Below, in pieces: positions 51,205 through 59,490 of a stretch of DNA of 64,000 nucleotides. Position numbers and translations under genes: made by a program. The DNA comes from CAZRIT01 sp964600225 (GTDB lineage: Bacteria; Bacillota; Clostridia; Christensenellales; CAG-138), in NCBI GenBank assembly GCA_964600225.1, contig CAZRIT010000001.1, positions 1 through 64,000 of the forward strand. The letters are read 5' to 3'. The notes beneath the pieces are model-generated. The model did no database searches, was not told the origin of the DNA, and was given only the letters and a program-made list of their open reading frames with translations. Positions within the stretch are counted from its first letter, which is position 1. Each line of letters opens with the position of its first letter.

Positions 51205-52131
51205 ATGAAAACGCGTCTGGTGATTTTACTGGTTGTGATATTGCTTTCGGCCCTGCTGGTGATGGGCTATTACCGCTACGGCGAGCAATTGCTGCCGCCG
51301 CTGCCCACGCCCGCGCCCACGGCCACGCCTGTGCCCACGCCCGCGCCCGTGCTGGTGATGACGGGCTTTCGCGAGGGCACGCTGACGGACAAGGTGCGCG
51401 ATGCGGCGGAGGGCGCGGGGCTGGACCCTGTATCGAGCGCGCAGGATGCGCTGTCGGAGCTGTCGTTTGACGGGGCTGCGGCGATGCTGGTGTATGCCGA
51501 TGCGGATACCGACTGGGCGGCGGTGGCGCAGCTGTATGCGCGCGGCGTGCCCGTGCTGGTTGTTTCGGATACCGAGGCGGCGTCCGACGCGTACCCGAAC
51601 CTGACGTACGATGGCGCATCGGGCACGGCGCTTGCACTGGAGACGGCGCTGAGCTACCCGCCGCACGATAAGCCCGTGCGGCTGATCGGGCTGTTTTCGG
51701 ATGCGGAGGGCGCGGCGTACGCGCTCTGGCAGCAGGGCAGGGCGGACGGATCGATCCTGTCGCGCGCGGAGCTTGTGGCGGATGCAGAAACAAACATGGC
51801 TGAATGGATGGATGGTACGCTCAAAAAATGGTGGGTTGCGGGCACGGTGGATGCGATCTTTTGCGAAACGACCGCGCTGGCCATGGATGCGGCCAATGCG
51901 CTTGCCGTGGCAAACCGTACCGATATGGAGGTGTTCTGCGCCGAAACGGACGAGGAGCTGGCGGCGCTGATGGAGACCTATCCCGATTTGCTGGTGGCCG
52001 CGGTCGGCATGGATAACGACGCGCTGGCCGATGCGTGCGTGCGGGGGCTGCAAACGCTGCTGTCAGGCGGGAGCGTGGCCGATCAGGCGTTTTTGCCAAC
52101 GGTGCTGTGGTCTGCAACCGCCGTGCATTGA
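51205..52131 (+). CDS. Membrane-anchored periplasmic-binding-protein-like protein
   Basis: The product is 308 residues. It has an N-terminal signal anchor (VILLVVILLSALLVMGYY), a short Thr/Pro/Ala linker, then an alternating beta/alpha sequence (VLVMTGFREGTLTDKVRD, GAAAMLVYADADTDW, VPVLVVSDTEAA) resembling type I sugar-binding or LacI-type receptor folds. It would sit outside the cell, tethered to the membrane. A specific sugar motif or ABC partner was not seen, so the ligand is unknown. No ribosome binding site; see the extended -10 just upstream. Confidence 0.55.
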   Translation: MKTRLVILLVVILLSALLVMGYYRYGEQLLPPLPTPAPTATPVPTPAPVLVMTGFREGTLTDKVRDAAEGAGLDPVSSAQDALSELSFDGAAAMLVYADADTDWAAVAQLYARGVPVLVVSDTEAASDAYPNLTYDGASGTALALETALSYPPHDKPVRLIGLFSDAEGAAYALWQQGRADGSILSRAELVADAETNMAEWMDGTLKKWWVAGTVDAIFCETTALAMDAANALAVANRTDMEVFCAETDEELAALMETYPDLLVAAVGMDNDALADACVRGLQTLLSGGSVADQAFLPTVLWSATAVH

Positions 52132-52173
52132 AACAAGCGGGCAAGCCATTTTGGGAACAGTCAAATGTAGCAT

Positions 52174-52487
52174 AAGCGGCGCGTCCAGGCATGAACGCGC
52201 CGCTTATGCACACCATGCAAACCGTGGTTCGGATTTGCTTGGTGTGCCTTAGGTTATCGACAAAGGGAACGAGCGGTTTGCTCCGTCAAACCGCGCATTC
52301 AAAAACGAAGGAACAGCCAAATAATCAGTCAAAACCGGCGACATGTGCGGCGGTATTGACACCTTACTTGCAGGATTGCAGCGTCAATCCTGCAAGCGAA
52401 ACCCCGCCGCAGCGGTATCCCGTCGGCAAAGGGACTTTGTCGACGGCTTAAGCGGCGCGTCCATGCATGAACGCGCCGCTTTTTTTG
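52174..52487. repeat. Cluster of four hairpins in a gene-free interval
   Basis: The 52132-52503 gap has no credible gene. It contains AAGCGGCGCGT/ACGCGCCGCTT at 52174-52205 and nearly the same hairpin at 52450-52481, the second followed by a run of T (a good plus-strand terminator). Between them are GCGGTTTG/CAAACCGC (52273-52294) and a perfect 12-base stem CTTGCAGGATTG/CAATCCTGCAAG (52367-52396). TCGACAAAG (52257-52265) and CTTTGTCGA (52434-52442) are inverted around the centre. It could be a non-autonomous mobile element, a structured RNA or a duplicated terminator. Confidence 0.6.
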
Positions 52488-52503
52488 CTCCGTGTTGCCC
52501 GCT

Positions 52504-53874
52504 TTACGGCAGGGTGACAGAGATGACGGTGCCTTGGCCCGCGGTGCTTTCAATGCGCATTTCGGCGCCGTGAGCATCGGCGATGCGCTTGGCAAGCGCC
52601 AGCCCCAGGCCGCTGCCGCCCTGCGACTTGCTGCGCGATTTATCCACCATATAGAACGGCTCCGTCACCCGTGCAATCGCATCGGCGGGGATGCCGCGCC
52701 CGCGATCGCGCACGGTGATGGTGCGGCCAACGGCGGTCAGCTCGATGGTCTGTCCCTTTTCCGAGGCCTTGGAGGCGTTATCGACCAGGTTGACCAACAG
52801 CGACTGCATCAGGTCGATATCCATGTTGAGCGTTTCCACATCGGTCGATGTGGTCAGCGCCGTTTCACGCTTGGCCATGTTCTCGGCCGTGCTTTCGGTT
52901 ACGCGCTCGAACAGCTCCGCCACGGAGGTATCGCGCTTTTTGATATCCTCGCCGAGCGTAATCAGCGACATCAGCTTTTGCGTCAGCCGTTCCAGCCACG
53001 CGCACTGGGTGTGGATGTGGGAAAGCGAGTTTTCGCGCTGCTCCTCGGTCAGGCTGGCCGAAAGCAGCGTTTCGCTGTGCAGCATCATGGAGGTCATGGG
53101 CGTTTTAAACTCGTGCGTCAGGCCGCCGATGAACGCCTGCTGGCGCGCGGTCTTTTCCTCCAAAGCGGCAATGTGCGTTTGTATGGCGTCGGCCATGCGG
53201 TTGAAATCCACGGCCAGTGCGCCGATTTCATCGTGCGTGCCCGCCTTGGCGCGCTCGTCATAGTGCCCGCTTGCAATGCGCCCCGCGGTCAGCCCCAGGG
53301 CTTTCAGCGGGCGCGAGGTGGCGCGCACCAGCGATACGATGAGGATGGCGCCAAGCAGGATACCGATGGCGGCAATGACCGTCAGCTTGGTGGCCATGGT
53401 GGTATAGGCTTGATAATTCTCGGTGATATCGGTGACCACATAGACGGAAAACGGGTCGTCATAGCCCAAAACGGTGACGAGGCTGCCGACGATCAACAGG
53501 TTTCGTTTGCCGATTTCATCCAGAAACACCCTTTGCTGCTCGCTGGAGAGCGGCAGGATGCGCTGCGGCTCCACGGGCACGAACGAGTAGAGCGTGGCGT
53601 CATGCTGCACCAGTACGCTCGTTTCATCCGCAAAGGTGCTGAAGCAATACAGCGCCAGCGCCTCCGTGGCCTGCTCGGATGCGCCGTTGAGGGTATAGTA
53701 GGCGGTGGTATTGGCAAAGGAGCGGGCCAGATACTGCTGCTTGTCCTTGGCGTTATCGACGGTTAGCTCCAAAACGTTGTTTCTGGCGGTATACAAAAAC
53801 AGTGCGCCGATGATGCACACAACAACCAGCAGTACCGCCACGCACACGGCGGAAATCTTCATCCACAGCTTCAT
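52504..53874 (-). CDS. Sensor histidine kinase (class I, HAMP)
   Basis: The product is 456 residues. Two TM helices (AVCVAVLLVVVCIIGALFLY and IGILLGAILIVSLVRA) enclose an extracellular sensor of about 150 residues, followed by HAMP, the dimerisation helix with H-box LTHEFKTPMTS (His254), and the ATPase with DRGRGIP and GGSGLGLALAKRI. It autophosphorylates and passes phosphate to the response regulator encoded just upstream, 9 bases away. The extracellular ligand cannot be read from sequence. No clear target operon is marked, though an amino-acid ABC operon lies just behind the regulator. Confidence 0.92.
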   Translation of the reverse strand: MKLWMKISAVCVAVLLVVVCIIGALFLYTARNNVLELTVDNAKDKQQYLARSFANTTAYYTLNGASEQATEALALYCFSTFADETSVLVQHDATLYSFVPVEPQRILPLSSEQQRVFLDEIGKRNLLIVGSLVTVLGYDDPFSVYVVTDITENYQAYTTMATKLTVIAAIGILLGAILIVSLVRATSRPLKALGLTAGRIASGHYDERAKAGTHDEIGALAVDFNRMADAIQTHIAALEEKTARQQAFIGGLTHEFKTPMTSMMLHSETLLSASLTEEQRENSLSHIHTQCAWLERLTQKLMSLITLGEDIKKRDTSVAELFERVTESTAENMAKRETALTTSTDVETLNMDIDLMQSLLVNLVDNASKASEKGQTIELTAVGRTITVRDRGRGIPADAIARVTEPFYMVDKSRSKSQGGSGLGLALAKRIADAHGAEMRIESTAGQGTVISVTLP

Positions 53875-53883
53875 TGCGGCAGC

Positions 53884-54543
53884 CTATTCCTCCAAACGGT
53901 AGCCAACCTTGGCGACGGTACGGATGTGATCGCCCAGGTTGAGCTTTTTCCTCAGGTGCGCCACATGCACGTCGATGGTGCGCGTGTCGCCGTAAAAATC
54001 CGTGCCCCACACCTCGCTCAACAGCTTGTCGCGCGCAATGGTGCGGCCCTTGTATCTTAACAGCAGCGCAAACAGGTCAAATTCCAGCGGGGTGAGGTTT
54101 GCCTGCTCGGTACCGACGTGTATGGTGCGGTTGACGGTATCCACCGTCACGTCGCGGAAGCGCAGGATTTTGTTGAGCTTGCCCGCGCGCTCCAGCACCT
54201 TTTCGATGCGCACCAGCAGCGTCATCATCTCAAAGGGCTTGACCACATAATCCTCCGCGCCGCCCTTGAGCCCCTGAATCTCGCTTGCCACATCCGCGCG
54301 CGCGGTCAGGCAGATGACGGGGATGTCGTGCTGGCGGATGATGGGTAAAAGCCGGAACCCGTCGAGCCCGGGCAGCATGATATCCAATAGCGCCAAATCG
54401 TAGGAGTGATCCTCCTTGAGCGCGTCGGCAGCCGCCTGTCCATCGTCGAACACGCGGTATTGATAGCCCGAATATTGCAAATTGACGGCGATGCCGTCGG
54501 AGATGGCCTTGTCGTCCTCCACAATGAGTATGCGGTTTGCCAT
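53884..54543 (-). CDS. OmpR/PhoB-family response regulator
   Basis: The product is 219 residues. The receiver domain has the acidic pair (VEDD), phospho-acceptor Asp54 (LLDIMLPG), Thr in CLTARAD and Lys in VVKPFEM; the winged-helix output domain has LTPLEFDLFALLLRYKG and DTRTIDVHVAHLRKKL. The start is ATG 54543, before which the minus strand reads GGGGG with TTTTT as spacer; an ATG farther upstream exists but lacks the site. It controls transcription with the kinase encoded downstream. Confidence 0.95.
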   Translation of the reverse strand: MANRILIVEDDKAISDGIAVNLQYSGYQYRVFDDGQAAADALKEDHSYDLALLDIMLPGLDGFRLLPIIRQHDIPVICLTARADVASEIQGLKGGAEDYVVKPFEMMTLLVRIEKVLERAGKLNKILRFRDVTVDTVNRTIHVGTEQANLTPLEFDLFALLLRYKGRTIARDKLLSEVWGTDFYGDTRTIDVHVAHLRKKLNLGDHIRTVAKVGYRLEE

Positions 54544-54548
54544 AAAAA

Positions 54549-54598
54549 CCCCCGTACTGACATGGTATATATTCATATTACCACATCCTGCACGGGGG
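54549..54598 (-). promoter_or_regulatory. Inverted repeat around the response-regulator leader
   Basis: CCCCCGT (54549-54555) and ACGGGGG (54592-54598) face each other across 36 bases. On the minus strand the second arm contains the G-run that is the ribosome binding site of the regulator, so pairing could mask it. Between the arms, GGTAATATGAATATATACC is an imperfect palindrome holding possible -10 sequences. Confidence 0.4.
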
Positions 54599-54630
54599 AA
54601 AAGTTAGCGATTTGTGAATCTATTTCAACG

Positions 54631-55380
54631 CTATTTCAACACCGAGTCCACAAAGTCGCGCACCGTCGGGTTGGGACAATCGGAAAAGATGTACTGCGGC
54701 GTGCCGCGCTCCAGCACCGTTTTGTTGCCCATAAACAGCACCCGGTCGGCCGCCTCGCGCGCAAAGCCCATCTCGTGGGTCACCACCAGCATGGTCATGC
54801 GCTGCTCGGCCAGTACGCGCATGACGGCAAGCACCTCCGCCGTNNNNNNNNNNTCGAGCGAGCTGGTCGGCTCGTCGAACAGCAGTATATCGGGGTTCAT
54901 CATCATGGCGCGCGCAATCGCCACGCGCTGTTTTTCTCCGCCCGATAGCTGGGACGGCATGGCGGTTTCCTTATCGCTCAATCCCACCAGCTTCAACAGC
55001 TCCCGCGCGCGCCGCGCCGCTTCGGCCTTCTCCACCTTTTGCACCTGTATGGGCGCGGCGGTCATGTTGCGCATCACGTTCATGTGCGAAAACAGGTTGA
55101 AGCCCTGAAAGACCATGCCCATGCGCAGCCTGAGCTTGCGCTGCATGGCGGCGGGCACGGGGTTGACGTCGTCCAGCAGCGGCTCGCCCTCGATGACGAT
55201 GCGTCCCGCATCGGCCGTTTCCAGCCCGATCAGGCACCTTAGCAGCGTGCTTTTGCCCATGCCCGACGGGCCGATGACGGCGATCGTCTGCCCGCGTTCC
55301 ACCGCGAACGATACGTCCGATAGGATGAGGTTGTCGCCAAAGGACTTGCAGAGGCCCTCCACTTGAATCATCTGTGTCAT
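54631..55380 (-). CDS. Amino-acid ABC transporter ATP-binding protein
   Basis: The product is about 249 residues. Walker A GPSGMGKST, Q-loop VFQGFNLFSHM, signature LSGGEKQR, Walker B ILLFDEP and switch His VTHEMGFA are typical of the PAAT polar amino-acid importers (GlnQ/HisP). Ten N at 54844-54853 fall right after DEPTSSL, where the family has Asp-Pro-Glu-Leu; the frame continues correctly across exactly ten bases. ATG 55380 shares one base with the permease stop. It powers the permease encoded upstream. Confidence 0.94.
   Translation of the reverse strand: MTQMIQVEGLCKSFGDNLILSDVSFAVERGQTIAVIGPSGMGKSTLLRCLIGLETADAGRIVIEGEPLLDDVNPVPAAMQRKLRLRMGMVFQGFNLFSHMNVMRNMTAAPIQVQKVEKAEAARRARELLKLVGLSDKETAMPSQLSGGEKQRVAIARAMMMNPDILLFDEPTSSLXXXXTAEVLAVMRVLAEQRMTMLVVTHEMGFAREAADRVLFMGNKTVLERGTPQYIFSDCPNPTVRDFVDSVLK
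54844..54853. other. Assembly gap (10 N) inside the ABC ATPase gene
   Basis: Ten unknown bases. Here a literal ten-base gap keeps the frame and the missing codons fit the family's Asp-Pro-Glu-Leu. Confidence 0.9.
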
Positions 55381-56036
55381 CAGAATGCAAACCGCCTTTC
55401 CAGTCGATCGAACACCTTGGTGACAAGGAAGCTCATGATCAGATAGAATACGGCCGCCACCAGAAAGGCCGTGGTGTCCACATCCCGATTGACCGCGTGC
55501 TTGGCAAAGTAGAGGATATCCGCCACGCCGATGGCCGTCACAAGCGCGGTGTCCTTCACCAGCGTAATGGCCTCGTTGCTGATGGAGGGCAGGCACACGC
55601 GCATCATCTGCGGGATGGTCAGCATGCGCACCGTCTGGTTTTTGTTGAAGCCCAGCACCTGCGCGGCCTCGTACTGACCGTGATCAATGGAGAGCATGCC
55701 GCCGCGGAAGATTTCCGCAAAATAGGCCGCATAGTTGAGCACAAACGCCCAGCATGCCGCCTCAAAGCGGTTTAGCACCAGATACGGCCCGATGATGGGC
55801 AGGTTGGGCAGGCCGAAAAAGACGAAAAACATTTGCAGCAGCAGCGGCGTGCCGCGCAGCGCCCACACATACACGCCCGATAAAAAGCGCAGGAAGCGAT
55901 TGCGGCTGACGCGCAGGAACGAAAGCGCCAGCCCAAGCGGGATGGAGAGCACCAGCGTGATCAGAAACAGCGCAACCGTCACCAGCAGGCCGTCGGACAG
56001 CGAAGCAAACAGGGAGAAATAGTAGGAAGCTTTCAT
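55380..56036 (-). CDS. Amino-acid ABC transporter permease
   Basis: The product is 218 residues with about five TM helices. The family loop YAAYFAEIFRGGMLSIDHGQYEAAQVLGF-type region (EAA motif) contacts the ATPase. YVWALRGTPLLLQMFFVFFG is the HisM/GlnP hallmark. Start ATG 56036 has GAGGA close upstream. Forms one operon with the binding-protein gene upstream and the ATPase gene downstream, with which it overlaps by one base. Confidence 0.93.
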   Translation of the reverse strand: MKASYYFSLFASLSDGLLVTVALFLITLVLSIPLGLALSFLRVSRNRFLRFLSGVYVWALRGTPLLLQMFFVFFGLPNLPIIGPYLVLNRFEAACWAFVLNYAAYFAEIFRGGMLSIDHGQYEAAQVLGFNKNQTVRMLTIPQMMRVCLPSISNEAITLVKDTALVTAIGVADILYFAKHAVNRDVDTTAFLVAAVFYLIMSFLVTKVFDRLERRFAF

Positions 56037-56054
56037 AAATCCTCATTCCGTCGG

Positions 56055-56123
56055 GGCGGCGCCGAAACGCCGCCGTTTTTGCCGAACATGCGCGCAGCGT
56101 CCCTTGCGGGGCGCCGCGCGCAT
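56055..56123 (-). terminator. Two hairpins between the binding-protein and permease genes
   Basis: ATGCGCGC/GCGCGCAT (56088-56123) and GGCGGCG/CGCCGCC (56055-56074). No T-run follows on the minus strand. Such hairpins after a binding-protein gene commonly stabilise its message so that it exceeds the permease. Confidence 0.55.
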
Positions 56124-56145
56124 TGCAGTTTGTTTGATCAGGGAA

Positions 56146-56994
56146 TCAGCCGTTGTCCTGCGCGATCAGGTAGTAGCCCACCACGCTGTCGATGACCAGC
56201 GCATCGATGCGGCCAACCTTGAGATCCTGATAGGCGGATACATAATCGTCATAGGTGACCAGTTCCTTAAACGTATCCTTGGTGGCCGTGTCCGCTTCGA
56301 CCGCCTCGAGGCCCGAGGAGCCCGACTGCGCCGCAACGACCTTGCCCGAAAGCGTCGCCTTGCCCGTGATCTTGCTGTTGTCGCCCGTGAGGATGATCTG
56401 CTCGTTGGCCAGGTAGGGCTTGGTGAAGTACATCGTGTCCAGACGGCCCTGGTTGATGGTCATGCCGTTCCAGATGCAGTCGATGTTGCCGTTGTCCAGC
56501 TCCATCTCCTTGCTCGACCAGTCGATGGGCTGCAGCTTGACCTCGATGCCCAGCTTGGCCGCTACGGCTTTGGCCAGATCGATATCAAAGCCGACGATCT
56601 CGTTTTGATCGTTGAGGAACCCCATCGGCGGGAAGGACGCATCCAGACCCAGGATGAAGTAGCCGCGCTGCTGAATCTTGGTCCAGGAATCGTCGTCGGC
56701 AGCCGCCTCGGTCTCCTCCAGGAACGCCGCATCCTTCAAAATCGTATCCTCGCCGAACCATGTGTTGGAGATTTCGGCCGCGGTGCCATCGGCAACCAGC
56801 GCATCGAACGCCTCCTGTACCTTGAGCCCGAACGCGATATCGGTGCTGCGGAAGCCGATGCCGTATTCCTCGGTGGCAAAGATTTCCTCCAGTGCAACGA
56901 TCTTGCTGCTTTGGCTGCTCTTGCAGCCGACCAGGGATACGATCATCATGACCGCAAACGTCAGAGCCAGAACTTTCCGCAAAGTGTTTTTCAT
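56146..56994 (-). CDS. Amino-acid ABC substrate-binding lipoprotein, apparently circularly permuted
   Basis: The product is 282 residues with lipobox LVGC (Cys24). The order of elements is unusual. Residues 42-83 (EEYGIGFRSTD, then ALVADGTAAEISNTWFGED) correspond to the segment that normally ends family 3 solute-binding proteins. An acidic linker (about 86-102) follows, then the canonical beginning (KIQQRGYFILGLDASFPPMGF, GFDIDLAKAVAAKLG, NIDCIWNGMTI). The protein stops after GRIDALVIDSVVGYYLIAQDNG, where others continue into that end segment. This is a circular permutation joined near the natural termini in lobe 1. The start is ATG 56994 (GGAGG eight bases upstream), not the ATG six bases earlier. 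Confidence 0.85.
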   Translation of the reverse strand: MKNTLRKVLALTFAVMMIVSLVGCKSSQSSKIVALEEIFATEEYGIGFRSTDIAFGLKVQEAFDALVADGTAAEISNTWFGEDTILKDAAFLEETEAAADDDSWTKIQQRGYFILGLDASFPPMGFLNDQNEIVGFDIDLAKAVAAKLGIEVKLQPIDWSSKEMELDNGNIDCIWNGMTINQGRLDTMYFTKPYLANEQIILTGDNSKITGKATLSGKVVAAQSGSSGLEAVEADTATKDTFKELVTYDDYVSAYQDLKVGRIDALVIDSVVGYYLIAQDNG

Positions 56995-57037
56995 TTCCAT
57001 ATCCTCCCGAAAACTTGTTTTGTTTGATTACTTTGCA

Positions 57038-57066
57038 AGTTTAACGCTTTATCGTGATAAAGTCAA
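57038..57066 (-). promoter_or_regulatory. Promoter with internal palindrome for the amino-acid ABC operon
   Basis: On the minus strand TTGACT (57061-57066), 17 bases, TAAACT (57038-57043). The spacer contains CTTTATC-GT-GATAAAG (57047-57062), a 7-base-arm palindrome, a natural place for a repressor. Confidence 0.6.
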
Positions 57067-57184
57067 GAACTATTTTCAAGTTTTTCCAACTTTTTTTCGC
57101 GCGCGGTTTTTCAGGCGTTTTGCGTGCCTGTTCGATCGCAATGCGGATACAAAACGGGCGCGTTTGACTGAATCGTGCAAAAGT

Positions 57185-57229
57185 GTTTACATTTCGTAAA
57201 CTGACAAGTGTGGGAGGGAGTGTTATAAT
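57185..57229 (+). promoter_or_regulatory. Promoter and adjacent inverted repeat of the first beta-propeller gene
   Basis: CTGACA (57201-57206), 17 bases, TATAAT (57224-57229) preceded by TG, a strong extended promoter. GTTTAC-N5-GTAAAC (57185-57201) abuts the -35 on its upstream side and may be a regulator site. Confidence 0.65.
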
Positions 57230-57293
57230 CTACATAAATATTGGATACCAAAGTGGTGCGCATGCGCGTATCAAAACACAGGAGGCGATGGAA

Positions 57294-59462
57294 TTGCCCG
57301 AATACCGCGGGCCGAACGACGAGCGTCGTCGGGAGCAATATCGAACACAGCAGGAGCAACAGCAATACAACCAACGCGCTTCGCAGCAGGGGGCGGTCAG
57401 ACGTCCCGCGCAGCGGGCGGCGGATGGTTCTCAGGCACGCGAGACCGAGGCCGTCTATCGGCAGGATGCGGCCTATCGCTATCGGGACAGCGCGTACAAT
57501 ACCGATCAAACACAGCAGGCACACCGCGCCGACAACACGCAGCGCGCATACCGCGCGGAGGATGCGTATCGGCGCACCCCGTCGCACGGCGGCGGCAGCG
57601 TGCCGCCGGGTAACGGCAACAGGAAAAGAAAGAAAAAAAGGAAGAAGCGTTTCCGCGTACGCATCCAGCCCAGGTTTTTCCTGCTGCTGGCGGTCATCAT
57701 TGCCGTACTGGTGCTGGTGCTGCTGCTGTTGAAGGCGTTTGGCAGCGGCAATCTGGCGGAACCGACCGATGTGGAGAGCACGCCCAAGCCGGGCTTGTTC
57801 CAACAGTTGTTCCCCACGCCCACGCCTTCCCCCACGCCCACGCCTACGCCAACGCCCACGCCCACGCCTGCGCCGCCGTACGATGCGCCGCACGCGGTGG
57901 ACAGCACGCAGCCCTCGGCATACGGCCTTGGCGTCAAGGTGGAGGTGGACGGTGTGGTTGTGGACAGCTTCAGCCGCGCCAAGGAGGATATCATCGATTT
58001 CCCCTACAATCAGCCGTATACCGATGTGGAAGGCATCACCACCTTCCGCGGCAACCAGTTCCGTTCGAGCGCTTCCTACGGCACGGCCGCGATTTCGCAG
58101 CGAAAGCTGGAGTTTGCGTGGCAGGTGGAGACGGGCGAGCTGGGACGCAGCGACGTCGGCGGCCCCGTCACAACCACATGGACGGGCTCGGGCTGGGTCG
58201 GGCAGCCGTTGATTGTCAAATGGCCCAACGCGACCAAGCAGATTATGAACATGTACGACTGGGCCAAGGCCAAGGAGGGGCTGGTCGAGGTGATCCTTGC
58301 CACCATGGACGGCAACATCTACTTCCTTGATCTGGATACGGGCGAGGCCACCAGGCCCAAGCTGTACCTGGGCATGCCGTTTAAGGGCGCGGGCTCGCTG
58401 GATCCGCGCGGGTATCCCATCCTGTATATCGGCTCGGGCGACATGTATGTATCGGAGGATCAAAAATCGCGCGCCATGGTCATTTCGCTGGTGGATTTTA
58501 CCAGGCTGTATGAGTTTGGCAAGCAGAACGATCCCTTTGCATTGCGCGACTGGCACGCCTACGACAGCGCGCCGCTGATTTGCGCCGCGACCGATACGCT
58601 CATCTACCCGGGCGAAAACGGCATCCTGTACACCATGAAGCTCAACACCGTGTACGATGAAGCCACGGGCGCGCTGTCGGTCAATCCCTCGCAGATTGTG
58701 AAGATGCGCTATGCGGGCACGCGCTCCACCTATCCCGCCAGCAGCTCCAACAGCTTCTGGCTGGGCTACGAAACCAGCGCCGCCATGCTCAACGGCTATT
58801 GCTATCTGGGTACCAACGACGGCTTTGTGCAGTGCATCGACCTCAACACCATGTCGCTGGTGTGGGCGCAGGATATCGTGGACGATACCAACGGCTCGCC
58901 CGTGCTGGAGGTGGACGAGGCCAACCGCGCCGCGTACATCTATATGGGCTCCTCCCTGCACTTCACCGCCGACGCGGAGAAGATGGGCACGGTGCCGTTT
59001 ATGAAGATCAACGCCATCACGGGTGAAATCGTGTGGAAGTACGAGCAGCAGGTCAACACCAAATCGGGCGTGTCGGGCGGCATCCAGGCCACGGCGCTGC
59101 TGGGAGAGCAGAGCATATCCGATTTGATCATCGTGCCGTTTGCCAGGACGCCAAGCGTCGACAGCGGCGTGCTGGTTGCACTGGAAAAGAACAACAACGG
59201 CAAGGTGCGCTGGACGTTCCCGATGGAAAAATACACCTGGAGCTCGCCCGTGGCCGTATACGACGCAGCGGGCAACGCCTACATCGTCGTGTGCGAGGGC
59301 AGTGATACGGGCGGCAAGGTGTTCCTGCTCGACGGCAGGACGGGGACGCTGTTGAGCACGTTCGATTCCGAAAAGAACATTGAGGCCTCGCCCGCCGTCT
59401 ACGGCAACATGATTGTGGTTGGCACGCGCGGCATGAAGATATGGGGCATCCGTATCATCTAA
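57294..59462 (+). CDS. Membrane-anchored PQQ-like beta-propeller protein with long cationic cytoplasmic tail
   Basis: The product is 722 residues from TTG 57294, with GGAGG eight bases before it; ATG 57288 is only two bases from that site. Residues 1 to about 115 are Arg/Gln-rich, disordered and basic, ending in RKRKKKRKKRFRVRIQP before one TM helix (FFLLLAVIIAVLVLVLLLL). A Thr/Pro linker follows. An extracellular PQQ-like propeller is then indicated by repeats such as GSGWVGQPLIVKWP, ATMDGNIYFLDLDTGEATRP, NGYCYLGTNDGFVQCIDL and GTRGMKIWGIRI. It probably binds a partner or wall polymer; no redox motif is seen. It precedes a paralog by 28 bases. Confidence 0.7.
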   Translation: MPEYRGPNDERRREQYRTQQEQQQYNQRASQQGAVRRPAQRAADGSQARETEAVYRQDAAYRYRDSAYNTDQTQQAHRADNTQRAYRAEDAYRRTPSHGGGSVPPGNGNRKRKKKRKKRFRVRIQPRFFLLLAVIIAVLVLVLLLLKAFGSGNLAEPTDVESTPKPGLFQQLFPTPTPSPTPTPTPTPTPTPAPPYDAPHAVDSTQPSAYGLGVKVEVDGVVVDSFSRAKEDIIDFPYNQPYTDVEGITTFRGNQFRSSASYGTAAISQRKLEFAWQVETGELGRSDVGGPVTTTWTGSGWVGQPLIVKWPNATKQIMNMYDWAKAKEGLVEVILATMDGNIYFLDLDTGEATRPKLYLGMPFKGAGSLDPRGYPILYIGSGDMYVSEDQKSRAMVISLVDFTRLYEFGKQNDPFALRDWHAYDSAPLICAATDTLIYPGENGILYTMKLNTVYDEATGALSVNPSQIVKMRYAGTRSTYPASSSNSFWLGYETSAAMLNGYCYLGTNDGFVQCIDLNTMSLVWAQDIVDDTNGSPVLEVDEANRAAYIYMGSSLHFTADAEKMGTVPFMKINAITGEIVWKYEQQVNTKSGVSGGIQATALLGEQSISDLIIVPFARTPSVDSGVLVALEKNNNGKVRWTFPMEKYTWSSPVAVYDAAGNAYIVVCEGSDTGGKVFLLDGRTGTLLSTFDSEKNIEASPAVYGNMIVVGTRGMKIWGIRII

Positions 59463-59490
59463 CCAATACCGACAGGAAGGAGGAGGCACG

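Noticed and set aside
52191..52451. 86-residue open frame in the gap before the histidine kinase
   Set aside because: It runs through the hairpin cluster, has no ribosome binding site and shows no protein-like pattern.
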